A stretch of 64,000 bases of DNA. Source: Sycobia sp. Sy_11. Its lineage: Eukaryota > Arthropoda > Insecta > Hymenoptera > Epichrysomallidae. The DNA lies in contig JACCIC010000135.1 in assembly GCA_018907035.1 (NCBI GenBank), positions 372,001-436,000 on the forward strand, in the 5' to 3' direction. The notes beneath the pieces were generated by a model, which worked only from the letters and a program-made list of their open reading frames with translations, ran no database searches and was not told the DNA's origin. The first letter of the stretch is position 1; the number at the start of each line of letters is the position of its first letter. Shown piece after piece: positions 54,789 to 64,000 of this stretch. The translations under genes were made by a program, and so were the position numbers.

Positions 54789-55052
54789 ATCGTGCTCGCT
54801 ACGGAGGTCCGTAGTATTAATGACTTTAAGAATCTGCTTACTGCTGCTAGCAATAGATGGGTATTCTTATTGGGAAAGAGAGATTAATAAAGGAAACCAA
54901 AAGGTTTCTTCATTGGAAAGTAGACAGAGCAGTATGAATTAAGGAAAGATAAATAAATAAAGAAGAATTATATATATATATATATATATATATAAATGAT
55001 TTTTGTTCTTTGATTGAATTGTCCTTCAACCTATCTATCCTAATACCAAATA
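53336..55052. other. AT-rich stretch with microsatellites, no certain gene
   Basis: Contains (GA)n at 54748-54785 and (TA)n at 54968-54994. A 62-codon frame at 53982-54170 has one strongly hydrophobic helix (FVFFGLILPILIAFLVSTLM) and is followed by a possible donor (GAG|GTAGC). No family recognised. Confidence 0.45.
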
Positions 55053-56303
55053 TTAGGTTGTCAAATAACTCCATTCCGCTTTTCTGCTCTTCATTCCATG
55101 CTTTATAAAAAATGTTACGTTGTCGGATTTACTTTAAATATGCGCCGTTTTGTTCGATAATCTGTTTCCATCTAGATGGCAAGTTCATAATACCCCTCTC
55201 GTAGAAACCCCTCTCCTTATTTGCGTAGAACTCGGGCAGTCAATTTTCACAAGCCTCTTTTGAGTCCAAATTTATATCACCAAGGGCGTTCGACATGGAC
55301 AGGAACAGGTGGTAATCACTTGGCGCTATGTCCGGGCTATATAGTGGATCCGATAAAACCTCCCATCCGAACTCCCGTAGCTTCTGACGAGTCATCAACG
55401 AAGTGTGTGGTGTGGCGTTGTCCTGATGAAACACTACACCCTTCCTGTTGGCCATTTGTGGACGCTTCTGATCGAGAGCCTGTTTCAAGCGGTTCAGTTG
55501 TTCACAGTAGATGGTAGAATTCAGCGTCTGGCCATATGGGAGCAGATTATAGGGGATGATTCCCTTCCAATCCCACCAAACACAGAAAAACCTTCCTGGC
55601 CGTCAATCCCGGCCTTGGATCACGACCGTTTTCATTTGATATTGTCGTATGTGATCCATTTTCCGTTGCCAGTCACTATCCGCTTCAAAATTTGGTCGAG
55701 TTCGTTCCCTTTCAGCAGCATATCCCAGGCGTTGATTTAGTCCAGAAGGTTTTTTTGCGTCAAATCATGCAGCACCCAAACATCAAGCTTTTTTTGTATC
55801 CAGCCTTTTGCAGATGGTTTAAAATGGTTTGGCGGCTAACTCTTATCTCCCAGGGTCACGATGTCACGAGATGCCATATGCTGGTCTATCTCCATCAATT
55901 CCATGATTTGATCGGTATTCGTCGTCACAGGTCTTCCGCCAGCTGGCTTATCCATGGTGTCGTTTTCACCGGCCCTGAATCGTCGAAACCATACCTCTGC
56001 GGTTCGAAGTGATAGCGTGCCATCCCTGAAAACACCATTAATCTCACGGAACGTTTTTCTAGCGGATTTGTCTTTGATGAAGGAAAACTTTAAAATAGCG
56101 CGAAATTCGGCGTTAGTGAACTGCATGTTTACACGTCTATAACTTTTGAACACAATATCCAAACTAATCATGCATAACGCCGTTTTGTACGTTATGTCAA
56201 CACCTTTCAAATGATGTATAGTATTGCCAGATACAAGCTCTGTAGCGCTTTGTACAGAGCCTCGAAAGACAAAAAGGCGGAAGGGAGATATTTGACAACC
56301 TAA
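55053..56303 (-). mobile_element. Mariner with TTAGGTTGTCAAATA termini, full length, degenerate
   Basis: Both ends start TTAGGTTGTCAAATA read inward, with TA outside (55051-55052, 56304-56305). 1251 bp. Sister of the truncated copy at 19443-20228. Confidence 0.92.
55240..56210 (-). pseudogene. Mariner transposase pseudogene
   Basis: 55836-56210 carries the DNA-binding half, including MQFTNAEFRAILKFSFIKD, then RDGTLSLRTAEVWFRRFRAG and KPAGGRPVTTNTDQIMEL. The core's first site reads VTGNGKW (55660-55680) instead of VTGDEKW, so that Asp is lost. 55240-55488 has GVVFHQDNATPHTS and PLYSPDIAPSDYHLFLSMSN with the other two Asp. Several frame breaks separate the parts. Confidence 0.88.
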
Positions 56304-56310
56304 TACTTTA

Positions 56311-56372
<62 letters not shown>

Positions 56373-57969
56373 AACTCAATTATTTATTTATTTTAATAAT
56401 TAATAATTAATTGTATAGAAATATCTTTTTTATGAATATATTATATTAATATACATGTTTTAAAATATAAATTTAGTTTATAGATAAACAGTTCTTTTAA
56501 CAAATAAGTAATATGAATAGAAAAAATCGATTAAATACGAGAAGACAATGGGTATAAAAAAACCTTCATTATCTTTAAATATTAAATGTTAAAAATGAAA
56601 GGAGAATTCTTTTACAGTATACCTTAAAAAGCTACTCATGAAAAATAATGAAAAAATTTATTTTAATAATTTTAAAGTAACACTAAATAAAATAAAATTA
56701 AATATGTTTCTTTTTTCTGAATATAATTTTATTAATATAAATTTTGTTATATTGATTTTTTAATTTAGTTTCGTCTCTTTCATACATTTCAATGAAAGAG
56801 TTTTGTAGTCAGGTACTTATTATGAAAACGCTCCAGATAGTGCACACTAGTAATTTTCTGCTACATAATTGATAATTGTCATACATTAAGGTATTGTTCT
56901 TCACTTTGCATTTATTATAATGAAGGACAATGAGGCTCTTCCACATCAGCTATTCATTGGAATTAGACTAGTTCCTGAGAGACTAGAAAAAGTATGAAAA
57001 AAGTATGAGAAGCTATGAGAGTACAAATAAAGTATGAACAAATATGAAAAAATATAAAAATGTATTCTAAACTTATAAAAAAATATTTATATAAAGATGA
57101 TTGAAAAAGTATGAAAATCAGTTACATATTTGATAGAAAGTTTGATAATTATAATAATCATTCCTTCTCTCGACCTTTCACATTCAATTTCTGCACTCTA
57201 GTGCAACAAGTTTCTAATGTTCTTTTGCGTCTGCGATAAGGAATGTCACCAGAATCCCATTTACTTCCATGATAATTACATTGTCGCCAATGAACCATTT
57301 TTATCACCACAAGTTAATTCATTCCACGGAAATGGTAGCTTAAAGAAATACACTGGAGGCAATATATCTAACTAAATCTTTGAAAATAAAGCTTCGCGAT
57401 CCATTTATCTGGAATTTCTGTATATCGCTGAAGAATACCTTATTTTCCAGACATTGCAAGGTATTTTTTTTTAAACAACCTTATATTGCCATACTCTTGC
57501 CATCATGAAGTGATGACCAGAAATGTACATTTTCGCGTTCACAGTTTTATTTAATTACAAGCCTCTCCTCCTTATGAAATAACCCCCTTCTATAATTGAT
57601 TGAATGAAGAATATAATGTAGATTCGATTGGGCGAATACGATTCGCTCATAGATTTGAATATTGAATTTATCATTGATTTATCGAACGAAGCAAAATTAT
57701 CAGCGCAATTAAAATCTTTTATGAAGTGATCCTCATAGATATATCTTAGATTCACATCGCCTTGCTGATAAAATGTTTTGGTATATGAACATATGATTGA
57801 CATAGGTAGAATTTATGTCTTCCCATGCAGAAAAATACTCTGACTGTATCCAAAAGCGTTAAAGAGCAGTCATATTCACAGTTAATTAGTGGTTAAGTAT
57901 GGTAAAGGTTTACGAGGGGTGTAAGTTGAAATTTACAGGTTTTTTCAATGTAGAAAACATTTCGTCACT
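56304..57969. other. AT-rich stretch, (TA)n, no certain gene
   Basis: (TA)n at 56320-56369. On the minus strand near 57170-57310 one frame reads WRQCNYHGSKWDSGDIPYR followed by a basic segment. It looks protein-like but I do not recognise it, and stops surround it. Otherwise AT-rich. Confidence 0.4.
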
Positions 57970-58064
57970 TTCAAGAGGTACTATCTCGCAAACCAATTTG
58001 TTTTGCTTCAATTTCAGTTGGGAACAATGCCTATATATTTGCTGTATTTTATTTAAAATACAAA

Positions 58065-58107
<43 letters not shown>

Positions 58108-58542
58108 GGTTTCTACAGAGAGTTTTCCGTTCATATGTTGGAATACGATGTCCAGGAGTCTCGGTACGACTTTTTGGGGAAGTTTTGCGTCGGAACTGTA
58201 GAACATGATATCCAGGTGTTGTTGAACGACTTCTATACGGATTCCTGGACATTCTTCACTTGGACATCATACACCGTCTGAATCTGAAGCTCCTCGTAGA
58301 AGTCGTCCTCAGACACCTGAATATCGTATTCTACCGTCCGAATACGAAACCCCACTTAGAAACCGTCTTCAGACATCTAGATATTGTATTTCATTGTCCA
58401 AATGCGAAATTCCCCATAGAAATTATTCCCAAATACCTGGAAATCATATTGGCGCGTTTGAACACATAACTACGATACTCTCCGTAGAAGCGCTCAATAT
58501 ATTTTTTCTTATATCGTAGAGGTCTCTATATATTTCATATAC

Positions 58543-58580
<38 letters not shown>

Positions 58581-58690
58581 AATAGTTAATTTTCATATTT
58601 TAAATAAAATGCCGCACATATGCAGGTATTGGTGCGAACTGAAATTGAAGCAAAACAAATTGGTCTTAGAGATAGAATTTTTTTGAGGGC
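57970..58690. mobile_element. Foldback-type element, locus 3, with inverted 60-bp arrays
   Basis: Outer inverted repeats of about 100 bp (57970-58071 and 58579-58690) share ACCAATTTGTTTTGCTTCAA, TTTCAGTT and TTTTATTTAAAATA. Inside each is a (TA)n tract, then 60-bp minisatellite units: about two and a half forward (58103-58245) and about four reversed (58250-58500). The axis is near 58250 (ATTCCTGGACATTCTTCACT). No ORF. The arrangement fits a foldback transposon with repetitive inverted arms. Confidence 0.75.
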
Positions 58691-58789
58691 ACTGAAATTA
58701 TGAAGCACCTTTTGATACTGAAGCAACCATTTAATTCTCAGCGGAAAATTATAATTTTTTTCTTTAAAGTATAAGCAACTAAATTCTAA

Positions 58790-59670
58790 ATATTTGCCCA
58801 TCTTTTAGGCAAATTATGGAAATCGTCCCAAATAAAAATTTTCTCTTTCGAGGCAAACCATTTGATCAGTTATTTTACAACTTCACTAAATTGACGAAGC
58901 GCTGCTCTGCAGGTGAGCGCCCCATCGATGCAAAGAGATAATAATCAGATTATACGAGATCTTTAGAGTATAGCGTGTTCGATAACATTTTCCAATTAAG
59001 TTTTTTCAATGTGTCTCTCACCGGCTTACCGATATGAGGTAGCACGTTGCCATGTTATAAAATAACTATTTTTAAAAAACGCATAATTCAACTTGATCAT
59101 TTATTTTCAGTAGCGATACTTTTACACTGTTCATCAAGTTTTAAACACTTTTAGTACTCAATACCATACAAGTCCCACCAAACGCATAGCGTCGTCTTAC
59201 GGCCAAAGTAATTTGGCCTTGCAATCGATTGACAGCTAAACCAGGAAAAAGCCATAATTTTTTTGCTTCGGGTTCATAAATAAATCTATTGTTCGTCAGG
59301 AAAATATTGTCTTTAGAACCGTTAAAGTAGCATTACTCGAACAGGTTTAAATTTACATTTGTCTATCGTTCTGCTATTGTGACACTCTTTGTCTATAATT
59401 CTGGATCTTTTCTATAGCTCTTAAGTGATGGAAAATTGCTTCTCAGATCATATTATGCATTTTTGCCAATTTTTGTTCTGATTTTTTTGCTACACCACGA
59501 TGTTTATTATCTGTTAAATGGAAGTATAAACTTTTAAATTGACGAACAAATGTCTCACATGTTGCAGTCACTGGATTATATTTACCACAAGTTTCTACTT
59601 GTAACTAATGAGCTTCAACTGCATTGTCCTTTGATGAAATACGAAAAACAACGAATGCCGCAAATGCGAT
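58790..59670 (-). pseudogene. Mariner transposase remnant, heavily decayed
   Basis: On the minus strand, split over frames: LCVWWDLYGIEY near 59160-59200 (compare LCIWWDQ..V.YYE), GKPVRDTLKKLNWKMLSNT then SDYYLF near 58980-59070 (third catalytic block), and AEQRFVN with the C-terminal LPKRWANI near 58800-58960. The N-terminal region at 59420-59600 includes PVTATCETF. Many stops and shifts. No terminal repeats found. Confidence 0.75.
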
Positions 59671-59792
59671 TTACTTCGATCAAAACCCTACACATTCTCT
59701 GAAATTAATATCTATGACGCTTTTACTATGGCAGAATGTATATAGTATTTTTTAATGGTAAATGTTAATAGAAAAAATTAACATATATATTA
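59671..59792. other. Spacer
   Basis: AT-rich, nothing recognised. Confidence 0.4.
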
Positions 59793-60431
59793 GGTGTACA
59801 AATAAGTTTCCGCCGTTTTGAAAAGATTGCGCCACCGATAAGATAACATCGAAATTGTTAGCTGTACAAAGTCTATATTGACAAAGTATATGTTGACATC
59901 TGGAAACAGTATAACCTTTTAATACCTCTGAGTTTTTGCTTTTGCAACACGATCAAACCATGACCGGAGAACGTTACCAATAGCAGCTGATGCAATTGAG
60001 CCGAGGGTGGAAGATTAAACGTCCACAATATGCCAAAAGGCTCGATAAAGTCATTTTTCAGCATGACAACGCTCGGCTACATGTTGCAAAAATTGTAAAG
60101 GAAACGTTAGAAGCACTGAATTAGGACGTCCTACCCCACCCGCCGTATTCACCAGATATTGTTCCTTCAGACTACCACATATTCCGGTCAATGACTCATG
60201 GTATGGCTGAGCAGCACTTCATTTCTTATAAGGAATTTAATAAATGGGTCGATTCGTGGATCGCCTCAAAAGATGAGCAATTTTTTAGATGGGGTATCCA
60301 CTTGCTGGCCGAAAGATGATCAGAAGTAGTAGAAAGTGATCGGCAATATTTTGAAAGACATTATTTTACCCTTTTTTACAATGAATTCTTATTTCTTTAT
60401 AAAAAAAACAGCGGGAACTTATTTGTACACC
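59793..60431 (+). mobile_element. Mariner internal-deletion derivative
   Basis: Starts GGTGTACAAATAAGTTTCCG after TA and ends with its complement (AAACAGCGGGAACTTATTTGT). About 640 bp. The 5' leader joins directly to the second half of the transposase gene near 59945. The remaining frame keeps QHDNARLHVAKI, PHPPYSPDIVPSDYHIF and LAERW, with stops such as the TAG at 60123. It matches the lineage of 43052-44321, and both catalytic Asp in this half are retained, unlike in that copy. Confidence 0.88.
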
Positions 60432-61494
60432 CAAAACAAAATTATAGAAACATACTCACACTATGCTAGTCACATCTCACAGTGAAACCGGTAAATTTGA
60501 ATGGATACCCCTGGTACAATACGAACTTGAAATAATATAATTTACTGACTTAAAAATACATATAATATATTATAGAGAGGATATTTTCAATGATTGGGAA
60601 GTATAATACACCATACTTGTCTTATTTTATACGTTTGTATAATGTCATTTTCAAATAATAGAGAATTTGATTCATAATGTTGATTAATTTTTCTTTTCAA
60701 TTGTTTGTTTGGCAAATTAAGTATATTTGCGTCAAACGTATTTTTACTAAACATAAACTTTTTTCTCTAAACTTATAGTTAGTTTATGGTATTCAACATG
60801 CTTCAAATGAAGAGAATCAATTTTCTCTCGTATTGCTTCTTGGGGATTATTAAATACGAATTTAATTTTATAACATTCTATCGTATTTTTAGTTAAAAAT
60901 TTGTTAAAATATAACTTAATATAAAATTTATGTACATTCAAGTTTTAATAAATCACGAATATAACACGATCGAAGAAAATTGGACAACCTGTTAAATTGT
61001 TGAACAATCGAAAATCTATACAAATATACTTTTAGCTAAAATAATGCGAGTATTTAAAGGTAGTTAAAAAATTCAAAATCTAAATTTGTTTTTTGACTTT
61101 TCCTCAGTATGAAACTAAAACACTTTCTATTTTTCAAATAAATATGTAATCAATGACAGATTTGGATATGGAATGTTTAAAATCAATTAATTTAATATTT
61201 TCCATTTTAACGTTTTCCAGAGCATTCTATCGCACAGTTTGATGACACGTACATGTTTGTTTCGTCTCATTTTTTGTGTTGTCGCCGATTTCTTTTCTTA
61301 CGTTTCCATAATTTTTCAAAATTTTATCGTATAATTTCTACATATCATTTTAATATTTTTAAAAGCCCAGTAAATGTATATTTAAGCCAGAAAATTTTGT
61401 TTAAACTATACGTGGGTAATTTTTTTTATCAATAATTGCAAAGATTTCATGAAAATAACTTAATATTTTAGATTCCAATTTTTGACAGTTTCTT
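60432..61494. other. AT-rich stretch, no gene recognised
   Basis: Short frames at 60747-60941 (minus) and 61253-61435 (plus) have no motif support. Confidence 0.5.
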
Positions 61495-62310
61495 AAATCT
61501 GTCGGAAGTGCGTATCAAAGATGTCGTGCTGCATCGATCTGAATAAGTGGTAATCAGAATACGCTATGTCTGACGAATACGCTGGGTGTAGTAATACTTC
61601 CAATTTGAACTTTTGATGGCTTTCGCAACATGTGGCCGAGTGCTGTATACAAGAGAATGACTTTGTGCCTATTGCTTGCGATTGCTGATCTATGGTCGAT
61701 CAATTTCAGTTGCGAATCATTCAGTTGACCTTTGTATACGTTGGCATTGATGGGTTCAATCGGTTTTAATAGTTTACAGCACACCCTGTTGGTTCCACCA
61801 AATGCACAGCAATACCTCTTGGCCGTGGATGTTCTGTTTTTGTGTCGAAGTGGATGACCTGGATTTACGCATGACATTTTGTGTAGAATTGTCATCGCAG
61901 ATGCACTTGTCATCATCAGTCACAATACACCACAGATAAGATTTTTTTTTGGCTGTAAAGCAAAGGCAGTGCGATGTTATATTGATTCATAATGGCACTG
62001 TCGGTCAAATCGTGCAGCATCCATTTTCCTTATTTATGAATCTTTCCTCTCGCATGTTTGCTAAACGTTTGCCAACTACTCTATCATTGACTCCTGATTT
62101 ATTAGCAAGTTCTTTCTGCCTTCGAGCTGAGTTTTCGTCCATGCTTGCAACTTACTATTTTAAAATTTTTTCGGTTATCCAGAACATTCTTTATCATTAA
62201 CATCAGTATCTCCACATCTACATCGCTGAAATCACTTTTTACATATGGTAAGCGATGGAGCTTGTTTGCCATAACATTCTTGAAGCAATCAATAAGTTTC
62301 TGATACACGT
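61495..62310 (-). pseudogene. Mariner transposase remnant
   Basis: On the minus strand 61554-61916 reads NPGHPLRHKNRTSTAKRYCC, then FGGTNRVCCKLLKPIEPINA and NRHKVILLYTALGHMLRKPS. This aligns with the mariner core between the first and second Asp (compare LLKP.E.IN and RHDKVILLHDNARPHV), but the second Asp block is LLYTALGHM. The N-terminal part is at 62102-62308 in another frame. The third block (LPLIQIDAAR) is also shifted. No inverted repeats identified. Confidence 0.7.
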
Positions 62311-62577
62311 TTACAAATCAAAATAGTGCAAAAGAGCATGTCGAGAAAACGATTTATGACGATTCATTTTTCATTGATAAAAAATTATAATGTTTACACA
62401 ATTGATGGCACCTGTTAACTGAATTTTATTGGTAAATGCCAAAACGAAAAAATAAATACTAGACCCGACAAATCTAACTTTTTCTACTATTTATATTGCC
62501 CTCTAAACGCGAATGCCGGAAACTAAGTTCGGCTCCTAATAGTTTTGCATAACATTTCGATGTCTAGTTGTTGAAAG

Positions 62578-62990
62578 CATCATTTTCATTTTCATTATTC
62601 TATTCCCCCCATTTCTATTTCTTTCTCTCCTCGTCCTCTCTCTCATTCATTCTCTTTCTGTATTCCAACTCTTACTCTTTCCACGTTTTTGTTCTTGTTT
62701 CTCTGATTCTCTTTATTCTTATATCTTTCTCTTCTCTTCTTTGCCTTTTTTTCTTGTTTCCCTTCTTTTTTTCTCTTTTTGTTTTCTGTCTCTATGTTTC
62801 TTCTCTTTTTACCATTTTGTTCTCTTTCTTTTTCTTTCTGCCTGTCTCTCATCCTCTTTCACGCGTCTTCTCTCTCTCTCTCTCTCTTTCTTTCGTTTTC
62901 ATTTTTTTTCTTACGTGTTTTCTTACATTTTCTTCCCTCTATCCCAATCCCCTTCCCTCTGCTCCAACAACATGTTCTCCTATTTTAATC
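62578..62990. repeat. Pyrimidine-rich tract of about 400 bp
   Basis: Almost pure C/T on the plus strand, mainly TTCTCTTT words, with (TC)n at about 62868-62890. Open frames here on both strands are low-complexity artefacts. Confidence 0.9.
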
Positions 62991-63089
62991 GTCTATTACA
63001 ACCCTTTCACTGAGAGATACATTATGGTAACTTAAGCCAATTTCATTGTATTTATGTCGACTGCCCATAAACAAATTAATAAATATTTT

Positions 63090-63134
<45 letters not shown>

Positions 63135-63378
63135 ATTGGTCTTACAGTCCAATCAATTCAGTCTAAAAATAAAAATAAAAATAAAAATAAAAATAAAATC
63201 AAAATTAAAAATAAAAATTAAATTAAAAATTAAATTAAAAATTATAATGACAGTTAGACTATCCTTGTTTACATTCACCCCCGTAGACTAATCTGAAAAT
63301 AAAATATTAGCTGAAAAAATTCTTTGTTAGTAAAGTGCAGTCTGACTGTCCCCAACACCCTTACCCAATTGAAGACCT

Positions 63379-63419
63379 GTCCAACGTCTCGAGCTCGCTA
63401 CGGCTCCTCATCAGGGACT
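63379..63419 (-). ncRNA. Hammerhead-like core in Penelope remnant B, one core change
   Basis: Same motif as in remnant A on the minus strand (GTCC, CTGATGA, GAGC...GCTC, GGAC), but the second core strand is GAGAC instead of GAAAC. That change at a normally invariant A should impair cleavage. Confidence 0.5.
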
Positions 63420-63429
63420 AAACTAAACC

Positions 63430-63775
63430 TTATATTCTAATCTATATATACCTTATCCCCACTACCAAATTTAGTAAATTAAATCTAAATTCCCCTTCTA
63501 CACAAATTGTTCAAAACCAATCAATTTAATAAGGAATGATAAACACTGTCCAATTTACTAGACTCTAACATTAAATTCACATTATTTCGATTCCTGGAAA
63601 TGTGAATACTTTTAAGACTCTCCCTTTTATACTTATTATTAATACCATGTTCCAAAATATCCACATTCACAAAATCAAAAGAATGTAAAAACTTTAATCA
63701 ATGCTCTTTTAAATCGGAAGTAATATGTAAGCTACGTAAACTGTACTTATGTTCATAAATTCTCTTTTTTAAATA
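63430..63775 (-). pseudogene. Penelope-like GIY-YIG endonuclease, C-terminal part
   Basis: On the minus strand: KKRIYEHKYSLRSLHITSDL, one stop, then HSFDFVNVDILEHGINNKYK and RESLKSIHISRNRNNVNLM. The R-I-x-E-H-K start, the F-D..NV.IL block, the E...I...NN.N motif and the distance to the terminal repeat match the C-terminal half of Penelope GIY-YIG endonucleases. It would nick target DNA for insertion. It is interrupted by stops. Confidence 0.75.
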
Positions 63776-63849
63776 TAAATTTTTAAATATATTTATATAA
63801 CAATCTACTCAAAAGTAGATTGTTTAATAATTGCAAAGATAAGGATGAT

Positions 63850-63948
63850 TTATGCTTAAAATCAGGAATTGTTTACAAGATTAATGCATAGATTGTGATA
63901 AATACTATATTGGACAAACGGATAGATATTTAAAAAAGAGTTTTCTCT
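63850..63948 (+). pseudogene. Penelope-like GIY-YIG endonuclease, N-terminal part
   Basis: The plus strand reads GIVYKIN, then after a one-base deletion IDCDKYYIGQTDRYLKK. This is the GIY...YIG signature with the C-x-x-C metal-binding segment typical of Penelope-like elements. It ends at TTTAAAAAAGAG, the same bases with which the minus-strand fragment starts its RIYEHK block. Confidence 0.75.
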
Positions 63949-63988
63949 ATTGCTTATTTAATATATCTTTTTCTTAGCCAATTAACTA

Positions 63989-64000
63989 CGAGGGTGGATT
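63989..64000 (+). mobile_element. Start of another GGGTGGATT-type mariner (cut by window end)
   Basis: TA followed by CGAGGGTGGATT equals the terminal repeat of the mariner at 45536-46702. Only 12 bases are visible. Confidence 0.5.

Larger units (their letters stand above)
63057..63985. mobile_element. Penelope-like element remnant B, head-to-head endonuclease fragments
   Basis: 63057-63417 repeats the terminal arm of remnant A (CGACTGCCCAT, TATTGGTCTTACAGTCCAAT, ACATTCACCCCCGTAGACTA), with a (TA)n insertion at 63090-63122. Next to it on the minus strand is the C-terminal part of a GIY-YIG endonuclease (63430-63775). After a perfect short palindrome at 63800-63823, the start of a GIY-YIG domain appears on the plus strand (63850-63948). 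The two halves therefore point in opposite directions, as in remnant A. Confidence 0.75.

Noticed and set aside
57170..57310. Minus-strand peptide WRQCNYHGSKWDSGD... as a host exon
   Set aside because: It looks protein-like, but stops surround it and I cannot assign a family. Noted only in the region entry.
62578..62990. Long Ser/Leu/Phe-rich or Lys/Glu-rich frames
   Set aside because: They are produced by a pyrimidine-rich low-complexity tract and its complement.

Overview
The window looks like a piece of an insect nuclear genome, most likely a hymenopteran such as an ant. That assignment is an inference. It rests on the AT-rich background, the abundant (TA)n tracts, the several mariner lineages (including a full-length mauritiana-type copy with an open reading frame), and the mix of Copia, env-bearing Gypsy, Penelope-like and LOA/I-like elements. 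No rRNA gene, CRISPR array or certain host protein-coding gene is visible. Nearly everything recognisable is mobile DNA, much of it nested.

Layout, left to right. 1-3645: a Copia protease scrap, then two short copies of a dispersed repeat with a Helitron-like left end (called family A here). The second short copy is split by a 1286-bp mariner with an intact transposase, followed by a fragment of Gypsy gag. 3767-8968: a nearly full-length but frameshifted non-LTR retrotransposon on the minus strand (ORF1, endonuclease, reverse transcriptase, RNase H, CCHC tail). 9075-11195: a 60-bp minisatellite in inverted orientation (foldback-like), plus an unclassified repeat (family C). 11.2-14.6 kb: AT-rich, no gene recognised. 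14.7-17.7 kb: a GC-rich block with promoter-like motifs and a degenerate gag-like reading frame. 18.4-20.2 kb: more family C and a truncated mariner. 20.4-25.9 kb: a degenerate Copia element on the minus strand. 26.8-27.2 kb: a CpG-rich promoter-like block.

27842-35279 is a structurally complete errantivirus-like Gypsy provirus on the minus strand (LTRs, primer-binding site, polypurine tract, gag, pol, env remnant, 4-bp target duplication). Its gag is interrupted by a second 1286-bp mariner. 37129-42500 is a long copy of family A. Its left and right halves flank about 5 kb of sequence absent from the short copies: a nested Penelope-like palindrome with hammerhead-ribozyme-like cores, and the exons of a DUF4806-type gene. 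42.5-46.7 kb holds a second 60-bp array and two dead mariners. 46.8-47.3 kb holds a possible LTR end and a decayed hammerhead-like fold. 47.79-48.48 kb is a near-perfect palindrome of about 700 bp. 50.9-56.3 kb has three more mariners, one a short deletion derivative, and a tRNA-derived SINE. 57.97-58.69 kb is the clearest foldback copy of the 60-bp array, with outer inverted repeats. The right end carries three mariner remnants, a pyrimidine-rich tract, a second Penelope-like head-to-head structure with GIY-YIG endonuclease fragments, and the first bases of another mariner.

The genes do not form a pathway. The interest lies in the architecture: empty-site and filled-site comparisons, chimeric insertions, inverted arrays and candidate ribozymes.
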